Assembly: GCA_024305745.1 (NCBI GenBank)
Contig: JAHRBS010000004.1
Span: forward strand, 372,001 to 436,000
Reading direction: 5' to 3'
DNA from: Polyporus tsugae
Taxonomy: Eukaryota > Basidiomycota > Agaricomycetes > Polyporales > Polyporaceae
DNA: 64,000 bases
Shown here: in pieces, positions 48,061 through 58,050 of the stretch
Layout: each line of letters opens with the position of its first letter
How positions within the stretch are numbered: position 1 is the first letter of the stretch
Notes under the pieces: model-generated
Database searches by the model: none
What the model saw: the letters and a program-made list of their open reading frames with translations, nothing else
What the model was told of the DNA's origin: nothing
Program-made: the position numbers and the translations under genes

Positions 48061-49872
48061 CTACTGCGCAGCGTCGACGGGGCCCATCAGCTCCGCCATG
48101 AGCGTGTTCGGCGCTGCACGGGGCGTCTCGTCGTCGCCCAACTGGGCCTGAACGGCAGCAGCAGCAGCAGCCTGCCAGCCGTCCTGGTCGAAGCCCTTCG
48201 ACTGGAGCGCGTCCGTCACGCCGTCGAACGCACCCAAGTGCCCGTTGTCCGAGGACACCGGGGACACCTCAAAGGCGGTGAAGCCGTTGTCGAACGCGGA
48301 CGTCCCGTCGGGGTACATCAAGCTGCCCTCATCGTACGTGAGCAAGAGCGGCGTGATGGGAGTCGACATCTCAGGCGAGTTCGACAGAGCCTGCTCGTCG
48401 GTCGGGGGGAATGACGACGGGATGGCGATGACGGGCGGCTGGTGCTGGTGCTGATGCTGGTGTTGGAAGTGGCTGACGTCTTGCGAGACAGGGCTGGAGA
48501 ACCGACACCAGTCAGTCTGAGGGGGGCACGGACGAGAGCAGGCTTCGGAGAGGAACGTACCGACTGTCCATATCTAGAGACGCAGGCAACCCCGGGGCCA
48601 CCTCCGAGTTGTGCAGGGCGATGCGGCTGTACGACTGCGCCAGGTACGTCGGCAGCGAGGTGCGGCTGTCGATGCTGGTCTCGATCGGGACGGGGAACGG
48701 CGCCTGGTCAGTGTTGCGCGCGTACTCGGCCAGGAGGCGGGGGTACATCCCGCGAGCCTCGGTGAGGTCGAGGGGTGGCGGACGAGGCTTTGAGAAACTC
48801 GCCTGCACATCCGCATAGGCGTCCAACACGTCGCAGGATGACCCAGAGGGGTTCCGGCCGACTGTTGCCGAGCGAGGACGAGATGCCTCAGGAGCCGCGT
48901 GGCGGGCAGGAGCCGGACTGCTTTGGCTCGACGAGATGTCGAGCGTATAGGAGGCCAGAGTGCTAGGGGACGACTCAGAGCGCTGGTGATCTGATACAGC
49001 GCCGTCCGAGCCTTCCGAGCTTGCTGGTGTCGAAACGGAGTCGGGTATCGCACGATCTGAGGTGGGCGAAGCCGTAGATCGCTTTTGGTGGAGGGCGGCC
49101 CTGCGCTTGTTCTTGTTGGGACCACGCATCTTCCGCTCTGGGGCGTACTCGCACTGGAGACCCTTGTCAAGGCAACGCTTGCATGGAGTCTCGCCGCTGC
49201 ACTACAAATGTACGGATGGTGGGGAGTCAGTCAGGAGAAAAGTAGGGGTCCAGATGGACGACGTACCTTGGCCTTTCGTATTCGGCACTTCTCGCAAGCC
49301 TGGGCCGTACGTAGTCGCGGGTGCTCGACGCTACGTTGGAATACGCCAGTGGTAAAATCGATAGAGCCCGTCCAAGAAGACTGAGCCCCCCCAGAGGGTT
49401 GCGCGGAAGAGGCAATGTTCGCCGCGTTTTGCTGTTGAGTTTGAGCGGTGTGCGAGGACTCGATGACGGACTGGAGGTGGTGGAGGAAGGCTGCGCTGGA
49501 ACTGGGGTTGTAAAATCCCCCGTACGCATCTACACCTGTCCAGCCAGAAGTAGCGGTGTCAAGACCTCGAGGAGACGAAGGCTGGCCGTTCGATGGATAA
49601 GGGGCATTAAGGTCGATGAAGGGACCAGGGACGCCTGGGACATGGTATTGCATCAACAGGTGTGGTTGCTCGCCGAGGAAGGTATGCGTGGGCCCAGCAG
49701 GTATATGGGACGCCTGTCCACTCAGGCGAGAGCCAGAGAGAGACGCATCTAAGTGCCCATGAGGGTATAACGACGACGGGCGGGAAATCCCAAGACAGTT
49801 AAGTTCGTATGTCTGGGGGGATCCGGGGTTAGGAATCGCGTAGTCGTCGAAGGTAACTTGGGCTGTAGACAT
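48061..49872 (-). CDS. Zn2Cys6 binuclear-cluster transcription factor
   Basis: Three exons on the minus strand, 49872-49267, 49201-48561 and 48493-48061, give 559 residues with phases 0 and 2. The DNA-binding cluster has six cysteines at 193, 196, 203, 209, 212 and 219 with exact Gal4-type spacing (C-x2-C-x6-C-x5-C-x2-C-x6-C), preceded by TAQACEKCRIRKAK. An intron splits the cluster between the third and earlier cysteines. A basic stretch PNKNKRRAALHQKR follows and may act as linker and nuclear signal. Most fungal members have the cluster near the N-terminus; here about 190 Ser/Pro/Gln/His-rich residues precede it. A His-Gln repeat and an Ala run are near the C-terminus, and no fungal-specific middle homology domain is obvious. 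Targets are unknown. Confidence 0.9.
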
Positions 49873-51961
49873 TGAGACAAAGAGTCAGCGGTGGGGGGAG
49901 AGAACGAAGAGTTTGCAACAAACGCTGGCCAATTTATGCGCTGGGCACCGAAGGAGATTGTGGGCAGCCAGATCGGAAAGCACATACCTTTTGCGTTGCT
50001 TCCGCTGGAGCGTCGACGACGAGCAGACTGAGCGCCAGCCTCCTTTCCGTTCGATCGGTCTAAATTGATATTATACTGGTGGATGGTTCTGTAGACCGAA
50101 TTCTAGTACTGTCAAGGCTGATTCCTATTGGAGTGAAATCGTGGCGTGAACTCCACAGTACACATTACAACCCTGAGTTCTGGATTGATCGTCAAGGCTA
50201 CCTTTGTCTGCAGCTTAGTGTTCGAGAAGCTTGTGATGACTTGCCTATCCAACTCTCTAGGCTATCGTGGCGTTAACGTCTAGACGGAGCTGGATATCGA
50301 ATCTCGCTACATCTCCTGTCGATGTCGAGACATATTCCGAAACAATCTGCGAAGGCTGACGGAGATTAGAATGGAGAGATGATATATCATGGGCGCTGGC
50401 AGTGCGCTTTGTGGCGGGCTGCAAGGAGTCAATGGCACTGCCTTCCGCGAATGGCGGCCCGGCATACCAAATTTACTATCCCGTCGGTGTTGGAGCAGCA
50501 TCTCCAGTTCAAAATGAGCCTGGGATACAACGCTTCATGCCGTGCTCCTGGCGTAACAAAAGGCCCGGGGTAGGGACCGAGATCCACGGTCTTCCAGTGG
50601 ACTCCGAGCGCACTTGCGTTTTCAACAGCGGTTCGTAATGCACGATACCAGACAGCAACTCTGTTAAATGTCATCCAACTGGTTTGGCAGCGTATCAGCC
50701 AGACGGAGAATGGACCGCGCCGTATGGCAAATTAATATACTCTTGGTGCTTGAAAATATTTGCGGATAACAACCAGGTCGGCCGTTCCCTGAAGGAAACC
50801 GCCTCGGAGACCACTGGCACGATATCCGAAGTCAAGGTGAGATTTCCTCGCCACATCGAGCCTAGAAAGTCCGGCGCGGGCAGAAGCAAATCCAGGCTGA
50901 AGTTCCACGTTTCTGTGGGTCACTTATCCACACCGATATCCACCGTGATACTGTGCGACATAAGCGCACCATCACCGTATAGAACGCAGACTGGAGAGTG
51001 TGACATACGCAAACCATGTCGCTCGCGATTCACACGCTCCAGCCACACAAGATCGGATGCGGCGGCGCACATCTCTTGGCGGGACCGAGATTGCTCGCCC
51101 GCCCAGCGTGACTGAGCCCGGGCTCTCGACGTGTGCTTTCTCGGAACGCTGAACCCCATCACCCGGAATTGCGAATGAGACGACGTACACGCGAGAGGGG
51201 GCACACGTCTCCTTGCTGAACTACACAGGCAGGCGGCGCCGTGCAACTCGTCCAGAGAGGGGCGAAGACGGAGAGCCGTCCATTGGATTGTCGTCCGCCG
51301 TCCCCTCTCCAAGGTGATGCCCCTGTCATCGAACGTTGCTGTCTCGACCGAATGCCTGGCTATGTTGCTGTGAGCCTCCTCTCATCGCGATGAGGATACT
51401 GCGCCTGGCACAGAGAACGCAGACCAGGCTTAGATCTGGGCGGGGGCGGAATTAATTGAATGACATCACGACGAGGATTGGGGGCGCGCCCTCCGGATCA
51501 TGGTGTTGTGATCGGGCCCGGGACGTACCATGACTTCAATTCACTCCAAACATGCAGGTTAACCGACGGGGAGGAGAGACAGTGTAGAAAGCAGCACAAG
51601 AGTGACAATCGGACACGAAGGACTCGGACAACTTGAACCGATCGTTGGGTGGGCGCTTGTACTAGCACATGATAATGATCGGTTGGCAAGAACTTAACAG
51701 AAACTGCCGCATCTGCCTCGGAGAGCGCGAGGACACTGGGAATAAACGGAGAACTCGAGACAGCGCGCAATAACATTACACCTAATAACTAATGGCTACA
51801 AAGGAATGTGAAGTGGTAGTAGTACAATAGAGCTATAGATAGTAGAGCGTCGTTACGATCGTGTATCATATAACTTCAGGACCTGCCGTGCACGTATAGT
51901 ATGTACCATCCGTATAACCTATAAGCAATATAAATTACCTTCAAACGCATCTGGCGGCCGC
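49873..51961. other. intergenic region between two divergent-facing minus genes
   Basis: About 2.1 kb: the upstream region of the Zn2Cys6 gene on the left and the downstream end of the AA9 gene on the right. Frames up to 143 codons occur but have no motif, and the last 150 bp are AT-rich, fitting the AA9 3' end. Nothing else seen. Confidence 0.45.
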
Positions 51962-53257
51962 TCATGACGAATGGTGGAGCAGGCGCGCCATGACGCGGCT
52001 GAAGTGCCGTGGGCGCACGACGAGCAGGTCCTCAGAGCTGTTGCCGGCACCCCGCTTCTTCAGCTTGCACTGCGACTTGTTGCCGGTGGAAGCGTTGTTG
52101 GAGGTTGAGCCAGTCGCGGAAGCAGACGGAGCTGAACCCTTAGTGGAGCTCGCACCCGATGCCTTGCCGGTCTGGACCGCAGTGCCCGAAGGGAACGGTA
52201 CGCTCGATACGGCGGGCGTGACCTCTTCCTGGGTAGAGGCGAGGTTCGAGATCGGGCCTCCGGGGAAGACGTACGTCGATCCGGAGTCGAAGACCTGGTC
52301 CACATTGAAATAACGCGAGTCAATCGCAAGGCTCAAGCGGAACAACCAAACAAGGGAACTCACAGTGGGGTCGAAGATGCCAGGATCAGTGTCACTGTAA
52401 GCACCGGGGAAATGCACAGTCCCGTTAGGCTGGCCGTTGCCGTTGCCGCCGACCTGGATCTGGGTGCAAGAGGGGTAGAACTCGGCGCCACCTTGGGTGA
52501 CGGCCAGGTGGAGGGCGATGATCTGTGGGGAATTAGTTAGCTAAAGCTGAACAAACGTTGCGCACAGTTTGGCAGGAAGGCTTACCTCGTGGCGAACGAG
52601 ATAACCTCCAGGACTGAGGTTTGAGGGTAGGGTGAGCGTGTAGGCATCACCGTTCACTGCGAAATATTGTTCAGTACACTACCTTGAGGCTATAGTGCGA
52701 GAGGATCGGTGTATCGGACGTAGCATCGAGAACAGGAGTGGCGTGAACTGAATGGGAGAAGAGTACTCACTGATGTCCTGCTGAATCCAAGTGTCTGCAT
52801 CCTTCTTCCCCGCCTCATCAATTTTGAACCAGTCCGCGTCCAACGAGTCGAACTTATCGCAGGACGTGCTTCCGCAGGAGGCCAGATAGGTCATGAGCGG
52901 ACCGGTGTTGTGCGGCCACTTCTGGCCAGCGCCGCCGGACCACTGGAAGGTAACGTTGCTGCCGGGGTTGGCAGGAACCACCATCTCGGCGAGCGCCGCG
53001 TTGAGACCGCAGAAGAGGTCCTTGTTGGACGCACCCTTGACGGGGCTGATATCAGAGATGAGGCGGATCGGGCTGGGACCTGCTTCCTCGTTAGGTTCAA
53101 CTGCGTCGGACGATCCTCGCTGCCACGCACCTTTGTACTGGTTAGGCACGTTGCCCTCGTATGTTTGTCCGTCGATAACCACTTGACTAACGAAGCCATG
53201 TGCGGCGACGTATGGCAGGAAAGCGGAAGCTGCGGCGAGGAGAGCGAAGTGCTTCAT
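51962..53257 (-). CDS. AA9 lytic polysaccharide monooxygenase
   Basis: Five exons on the minus strand, 53257-53131, 53079-52771, 52656-52586, 52522-52364 and 52294-51962, give 332 residues. A 19-residue signal peptide ends in VAA; cleavage exposes His20 as the N-terminal residue of the copper histidine brace (HGFVSQV). His99 (WPHNTGP) is the second ligand and Tyr185 (EFYPSC) the axial residue. ISDISPVKGASN and LVRHEIIALHLA are family blocks. The first intron (51 nt) is divisible by three and open, but removing it restores the family sequence. The enzyme oxidatively cleaves cellulose or related glucans outside the cell with an electron donor. After the domain comes a Ser/Thr/Ala-rich tail and a basic C-terminus, with no CBM1. 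The 114-nt third exon-flanking intron is longer than usual. Confidence 0.93.
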
Positions 53258-53408
53258 GCTCGGCGTGAAGTCGTGAAAAATGTCGGGTAGGGATGTAAAA
53301 TGTGATGAGAAGGATCGTGGGGGCGTCGTGAACTCTCGTCAAGAGCAGCTCGTTGAACTATCCGGCAGTGAGAAGGAAACACGAGGTTCCCGTCCGGAGT
53401 AAACGAGG

Positions 53409-53415
53409 TTTTATA
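53409..53415 (-). promoter_or_regulatory. TATA box of the AA9 gene
   Basis: Minus-strand TATAAAA lies about 150 nt upstream of the AA9 start codon at 53257. The leader in between would be long, so the assignment is tentative. Confidence 0.4.
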
Positions 53416-54157
53416 CTCTCGGGGAGAGTGGGATGAACGAAGGATCGCCATTGTCGCCGGAACAATGGCCGTTGCACACGAGGCGCTTTAGCCGGGTACC
53501 AGCTCCGCTCTGGACAACGATAATAGCCCCAGCTCATTTGAGCTCAGACAAAGGGAGATGCGCTCGGCTAATGCGGAGTTTGTATAATTCAATATGGAAG
53601 TTGGACCCAGACAATGGGTGCCCTGCGGCCTTTGTTCCATTCATTCAAGCCGGCACAGCCGCTTTCTCATCTACCGGCAACCCTCTTTCTTGTCTCGAGA
53701 GCCCGCAGAATGCCCTTCCAGTGTATCGAAGCCGATGGCTCTGAACGATCGCCGTCTCTCCGTGAATCGTGGAAGCTGCTTGATGTGTACGTTGCTTGTT
53801 CTTTCGAGGCGGAACTAAGGCGGTTCAAAGGTGACGGACGAGTCTTTCATCGTTCTTAACACTTCGTGTCCAACCAGTCACCACTCGACTACTCCAGCAA
53901 GTCAAGCGCGAGCTCAATGAAGTTGTCGCAGCGCTATATGGTTGGCTCGATATGTCCGCAGTGTTTACCTTTCGTGGATCCATTTCGGTTCGGATGTCTG
54001 TACCAGACTCGGGGCGCCCTAGTCGGCCGACTCGGCTCGATACATTCCTCCGATCTCTCACCGGCCCCCCCGCACGACACGCATCGGGGAATTTGGCATC
54101 GTGTAAAAGCCTCAGGCTGCCTCAAACAGGTGAGACGAAGTTTGGAGAGAGATTCAC

Positions 54158-54437
54158 TTTTGGCACGGATTTGTCGCAATTCCGTCCAGGCGCCTAATGT
54201 TCCCGCTTTGTCCCAGTTTTGTCGCCCTTTTGGCTCGACGACAAATGAGAAATCTGACATGTCGCTAAACTTCGACAGAACTGGGCTAAAGTCTGTCGAA
54301 ATTCAAACTTTCTTGGTCAGGTCAGGGACAAATGAAACATTTTACACCCATTTGTCGTCGTGCACAACGGGCGACAAGGGCGGGCAAAATGCAACATTAG
54401 GCGCTTGCTCGGATAAGTCCGTTCCAATTGAAGGAGA
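54158..54437. repeat. fold-back (MITE-like) imperfect inverted repeat
   Basis: Symmetric matching blocks share one centre near 54298: gcgcctaatgtt at 54190-54201 with its complement at 54393-54404, and cgacgacaaatg at 54236-54247 with its complement at 54349-54360. An outer imperfect match extends the arms to about 54158 and 54437. The structure could fold into a roughly 280-nt hairpin and has no coding capacity, fitting a MITE or similar non-autonomous element. No clear target duplication was identified. Confidence 0.55.
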
Positions 54438-55365
54438 GCATTAATGCGTCTCCCGACTTTGCCTCCGAACCTTTTGCATGGTGCTAAATCCTCCGATGCC
54501 TGTCGTGCCGGCCTCTGTCTTCCCGCGCCCAACCGCGGTGCACGATGTGTCCCTCGGGCCTCAGAACTGTCATGCCCACTATGTCCATGCGGTATGTGAC
54601 GGCCTTCTAGAGTCCCGATTCAGGTCCTCATCTGGAATTTGACTCTACTCACTAGCTGTTATATCAGATATCACAGCTGTGCCGGGGACCCACGCCCGAG
54701 CTGAGAGATTTGGGGGTTTGGCGATGTGGTATAGGCGGCGGCCGCAGGTTTTGGGACCTGGTCGACGGTCACGGTCGGTCATGCGGCCGGTCAACTGCGG
54801 CGGTCCTCGTTGCTACCCAGCTTCCGAATGGCAACCGACCGCCACTACGATTGGATGGATGGAAGTACAAGACTGCCCTCTGCCGCTCGTTCGTCGATGT
54901 CGCTGTCAGGTCTGAGGTCACCGGTCACCGGTCAGCCCTGGTCAATGTCAATGGGCTCTCTTCGCCGTTCGTGACAGCCATTTCAATGCGAGATGATGTG
55001 GTTCGTCCCAAGCAGCCATCTTTGAATGTTCTAGCACTGCCCTGGATAGGCCTGGAAGCTGATCTACAAGCCCATTTGCCTGTCTATTCAGCTGTGCAAC
55101 GCACGGAGTCATCTGGGCCTATTGAACCTTCATCGGCGAGCCCTTCCGCCCTGTGAAGTAACGGGAGGCCAGCCACGTGCCTTCTTCCCATCCCTTCGAT
55201 CCCCGTTCGTGTTGCGGCCAACCTTGCCCGCCTGGACGCTTGTTTGGATGATGGTCGTCATTGTTGACAGATGAGCTGCCTACCTGGCCGGTCAGAAGGT
55301 CTCGCAGTGTGGCACTTACTCCGAATTCGTTGCGTCAAACAAGCTCGTCGCAGGCCAACCACCGT

Positions 55366-55372
55366 TATAAAA
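55366..55372 (+). promoter_or_regulatory. TATA box of the secreted-protein gene
   Basis: TATAAAA lies about 115 nt upstream of the start codon at 55487, followed by a CT-rich leader, as in strongly expressed fungal genes. Confidence 0.55.
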
Positions 55373-55486
55373 GGTCCTGGTCCACGCCTCAATGGCCTCC
55401 CCAACGCCCCGGCGTCCTCGAGTCAGCTCACATTCCTTTCATCTCCGTCACCCACTTGCATCCACCCTAGCCTCACGTCGATCATC

Positions 55487-56338
55487 ATGCAGCTCTCCGC
55501 TTTGATCCCTGTCCTCGCCGCGCTCTTCGCCTCGACGAACGCGGCCCTCATTGGCTCCACTGGGCCCACCAAGTGCGCGAGCGAGACCGTCGCGCACGAG
55601 GGCTTCATCGGCAAGGACAACAATGTCAAGTTCACGGCCTCGAGCTGCAATGACGCCCCGCACGTCTCTGCGAACGGCGCTGTCTCCAAGCGCCAGAGCA
55701 CCCCCGTCGACGTGTGTGGCGCTCCATGTGAGTTTGATTTCATTCGTCTCCAGGTTCACGTGTCGTGGAGGCTGAGCGCTGACCGACCGGCTCGCTCCAC
55801 TTGCACAGGCAACACCTTCTGCTTCTCTGGCAGCAGTGGCGGCCCGAACCAGGCTGACTGCGCTGTTATTGCGGACGCGCTTCTCTACGACAACCAGAAC
55901 ACTGGCCCTCTGTTCAACATCACGGCATCGGGCGTAAGTCGTATTCGCTCCAGCTCCGTCCCATTCTGGCCTTGGCTGATGCTTGGCCAATCCAGACCCC
56001 GACGAGCAAGATCACGATGGAGTACCAGTCCTGCTTGACCTTCTTCCTCAACCAGGACTCGAGCGACCTCGAGTACTGCCGCTCTGACTGGGTAGGTCGC
56101 ATTTTGCGCGGCATGAGGTCACGTTGCGGGGTACCGTAAACTGACGCCTGATTCCCCCACAGTCCTCGCTCGTCACCTGGCTCGCGTCTGACTGCAACGG
56201 GGCCAACAGTGCCCACGGTGGTCTCTGCGTCGCCGCTGACCAGAGTTGGTACATCCAGTACGTTGGCTTTGAATCGTCGTTCAATATATGTCCACTGTCT
56301 GACGCTCAGAGCACAGGGTCCAGAACACCTCCGGATGA
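55487..56338 (+). CDS. small secreted cysteine-containing protein
   Basis: Exons 55487-55727, 55809-55933, 55996-56091, 56163-56257 and 56317-56338 give 192 residues; phases 1,0,0,2 agree. Residues 1-19 form a signal peptide (MQLSALIPVLAALFASTNA). The mature part has at least eight cysteines spread along it (CAS, SCND, CGAPC, FCF, DCAV, SCLTF, YCRSDW, DCNG, LCV), suggesting disulphide bonds, and no known catalytic motif. A Lys-Arg pair at about residue 72 could be a processing site. The last exon is small and rests on the acceptor at 56316; an alternative would end the protein slightly differently. A basidiomycete secreted protein of unknown role, possibly effector-like or wall-associated; that is inference only. 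Confidence 0.75.
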
Positions 56339-58050
56339 AGGGAGATATCCTCTTGGATTGTGTGTCAAAGTTGACACATGGACTTTGTCACGGACGCCGG
56401 ACTCCTAGTAAGATCGCAGCGTATTACAAGTGTTGTCGCTCCTTTAGGTAGAACTTGTCATGGTATTGTACCGCGCCTAAATCTAGTGCTCCGCGAATTT
56501 GGAATCTACCATGTGCGATGCTCAGTACCCTCACAAAATTCATCAAAATCCAGACGGCCATCTGCCTGGGATGCGAGGGACGATGGCCGTACAGTCGGAT
56601 TTCCGAATTCTTATGATGCATAGCATGATGTCACCGTGTTAGCACTGCCACAATTGGCTCTCTTCATCGGCGGAAATTCCGGGAATCATCGCTACAAACA
56701 TCCATCCACCTTTGGTCAGTGTGGAGGGGGAAAGCCCTTTGTACACAGGAGAGTCTAGGAGAGTATGATAGAAAGTGTTTATCATACTAAGTTTGTCGTC
56801 GGAAGGACCGTCCCTGGCGGCCGCACGCGTCTCGCTTGTACCGCCACAAAGCCCGGGCTTGTAGACATACTATTACAAGCTGAGCCTTGACAGCTAACTG
56901 CAAAAACATAGCTCGTCCTGGCGCTGTGAGTGGGTGTGGCATGTTTGGCCACCTGCCTGAAATGGTAGGCCGAGGCGAGGGCCTCGTCCCAGGGCCTCGC
57001 TGTTCGTCGCGAACGCCAATGCGTCGGGATGCGTCGGGATGCAGGACGGGCGCGCTTGTTTGCACTAAGCGCTACGTCTCTGGGCGTTTGGTTTCAACCG
57101 CACGTTCAACCCCCTCGACCACGTCCGGGGAGGGTTTCGAGTTGACGAAATTGTAAATTTATGTCTGCAACGCATACTTGTGCCAAAATTACGATCCCTC
57201 ACTTTCCCTTGGACGTCAGTACGTGCTCAAATACCCAGCGCCTATGCCTACCATTTCAGGCCCACTCGCAGCGCCAGGACGAGCTATGTTTTTGCAGTTA
57301 GCTGGAAGCCCTCTGAGCCCGCTGTCAGACCCGGCTGGGCTCAGGCTTTGAGGGTCGGGTCCGGGGCTTCAGGGCTTGAAGCTTGGCCTGGCACATTACT
57401 ACCGTCCCCAGCCCGCCGGCTCGTGTGCTCCTGCCTTCGCTGAGAAGTTAAAGGTCAGGCTGAGCTCTGACGCGGACGGACGAGCCATCAGAAATTGATT
57501 GGCCATACCATGATGAAGGCGCTGGAATCTCAATAGAGATCAGCCTACGGGATTGCTAGCCGAGGGCCTGGAGACCGGGCTTTCGAAAACCTTACAGCAA
57601 GCTTAAGCATGTCAGTAGAGCCATTGGAAAGACGTTGTCTTCATGGCCGATCAATGCATCACAGCGAGCCCCTCAGGTCCTGAAGACCGCCCGTCAAAGT
57701 GACGCAGTCAGATCCTCGCTCTATCGAAATTCGGTGACCACTTGCCTGGGCGTGCGGTACGCGGCTGTAGTCCTCCTCAAACCGCGATTACTGTGCGAAG
57801 CAGAAATTTACGTTGATAGCCTATGCAACATCTCGCGCGTTGGACTCCTTCCTCTCTCACTCGAAGGGCAACTTTACATACATATGCACATCCTAGCCAG
57901 TCCAGTCTTATAATACTACAAAACATCTACAAGTTGTATATACTCTTGTGAGAAGGTGTACATATCACGTACCAGTGTATGTATGTATATATTCCCCGGA
58001 GCCACTTCCATTCACTCTCGCATCGCCCACCGCTGACCAACCCCCCTTCC
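56339..58050. other. intergenic region with an inverted repeat
   Basis: About 1.7 kb without a supported gene. It contains the inverted repeat at 56891-57305 and a GC-rich, repetitive-looking stretch rich in gggctc/cagg motifs at 57310-57440. Confidence 0.5.
56891..57305. repeat. terminal inverted repeats of a small non-autonomous element
   Basis: The left arm begins at 56891 (cagctaactgcaaaaacata) and its near-exact complement ends at 57304. The arms match over about 44 bp with one mismatch. After a 21-bp insertion in the left arm they match again over cctgaaatggtaggc (56955-56970, complement about 57244-57259). The total span is about 415 bp, and inside there is no coding frame of note. 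This fits a MITE or degenerate DNA-transposon footprint. Confidence 0.7.

Larger units (their letters stand above)
53258..55486. other. shared upstream region of AA9 and a secreted-protein gene
   Basis: About 2.2 kb between divergent start codons. It holds a TATA box for each gene and a fold-back inverted repeat (54158-54437). Short frames only; none is supportable. Confidence 0.5.
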
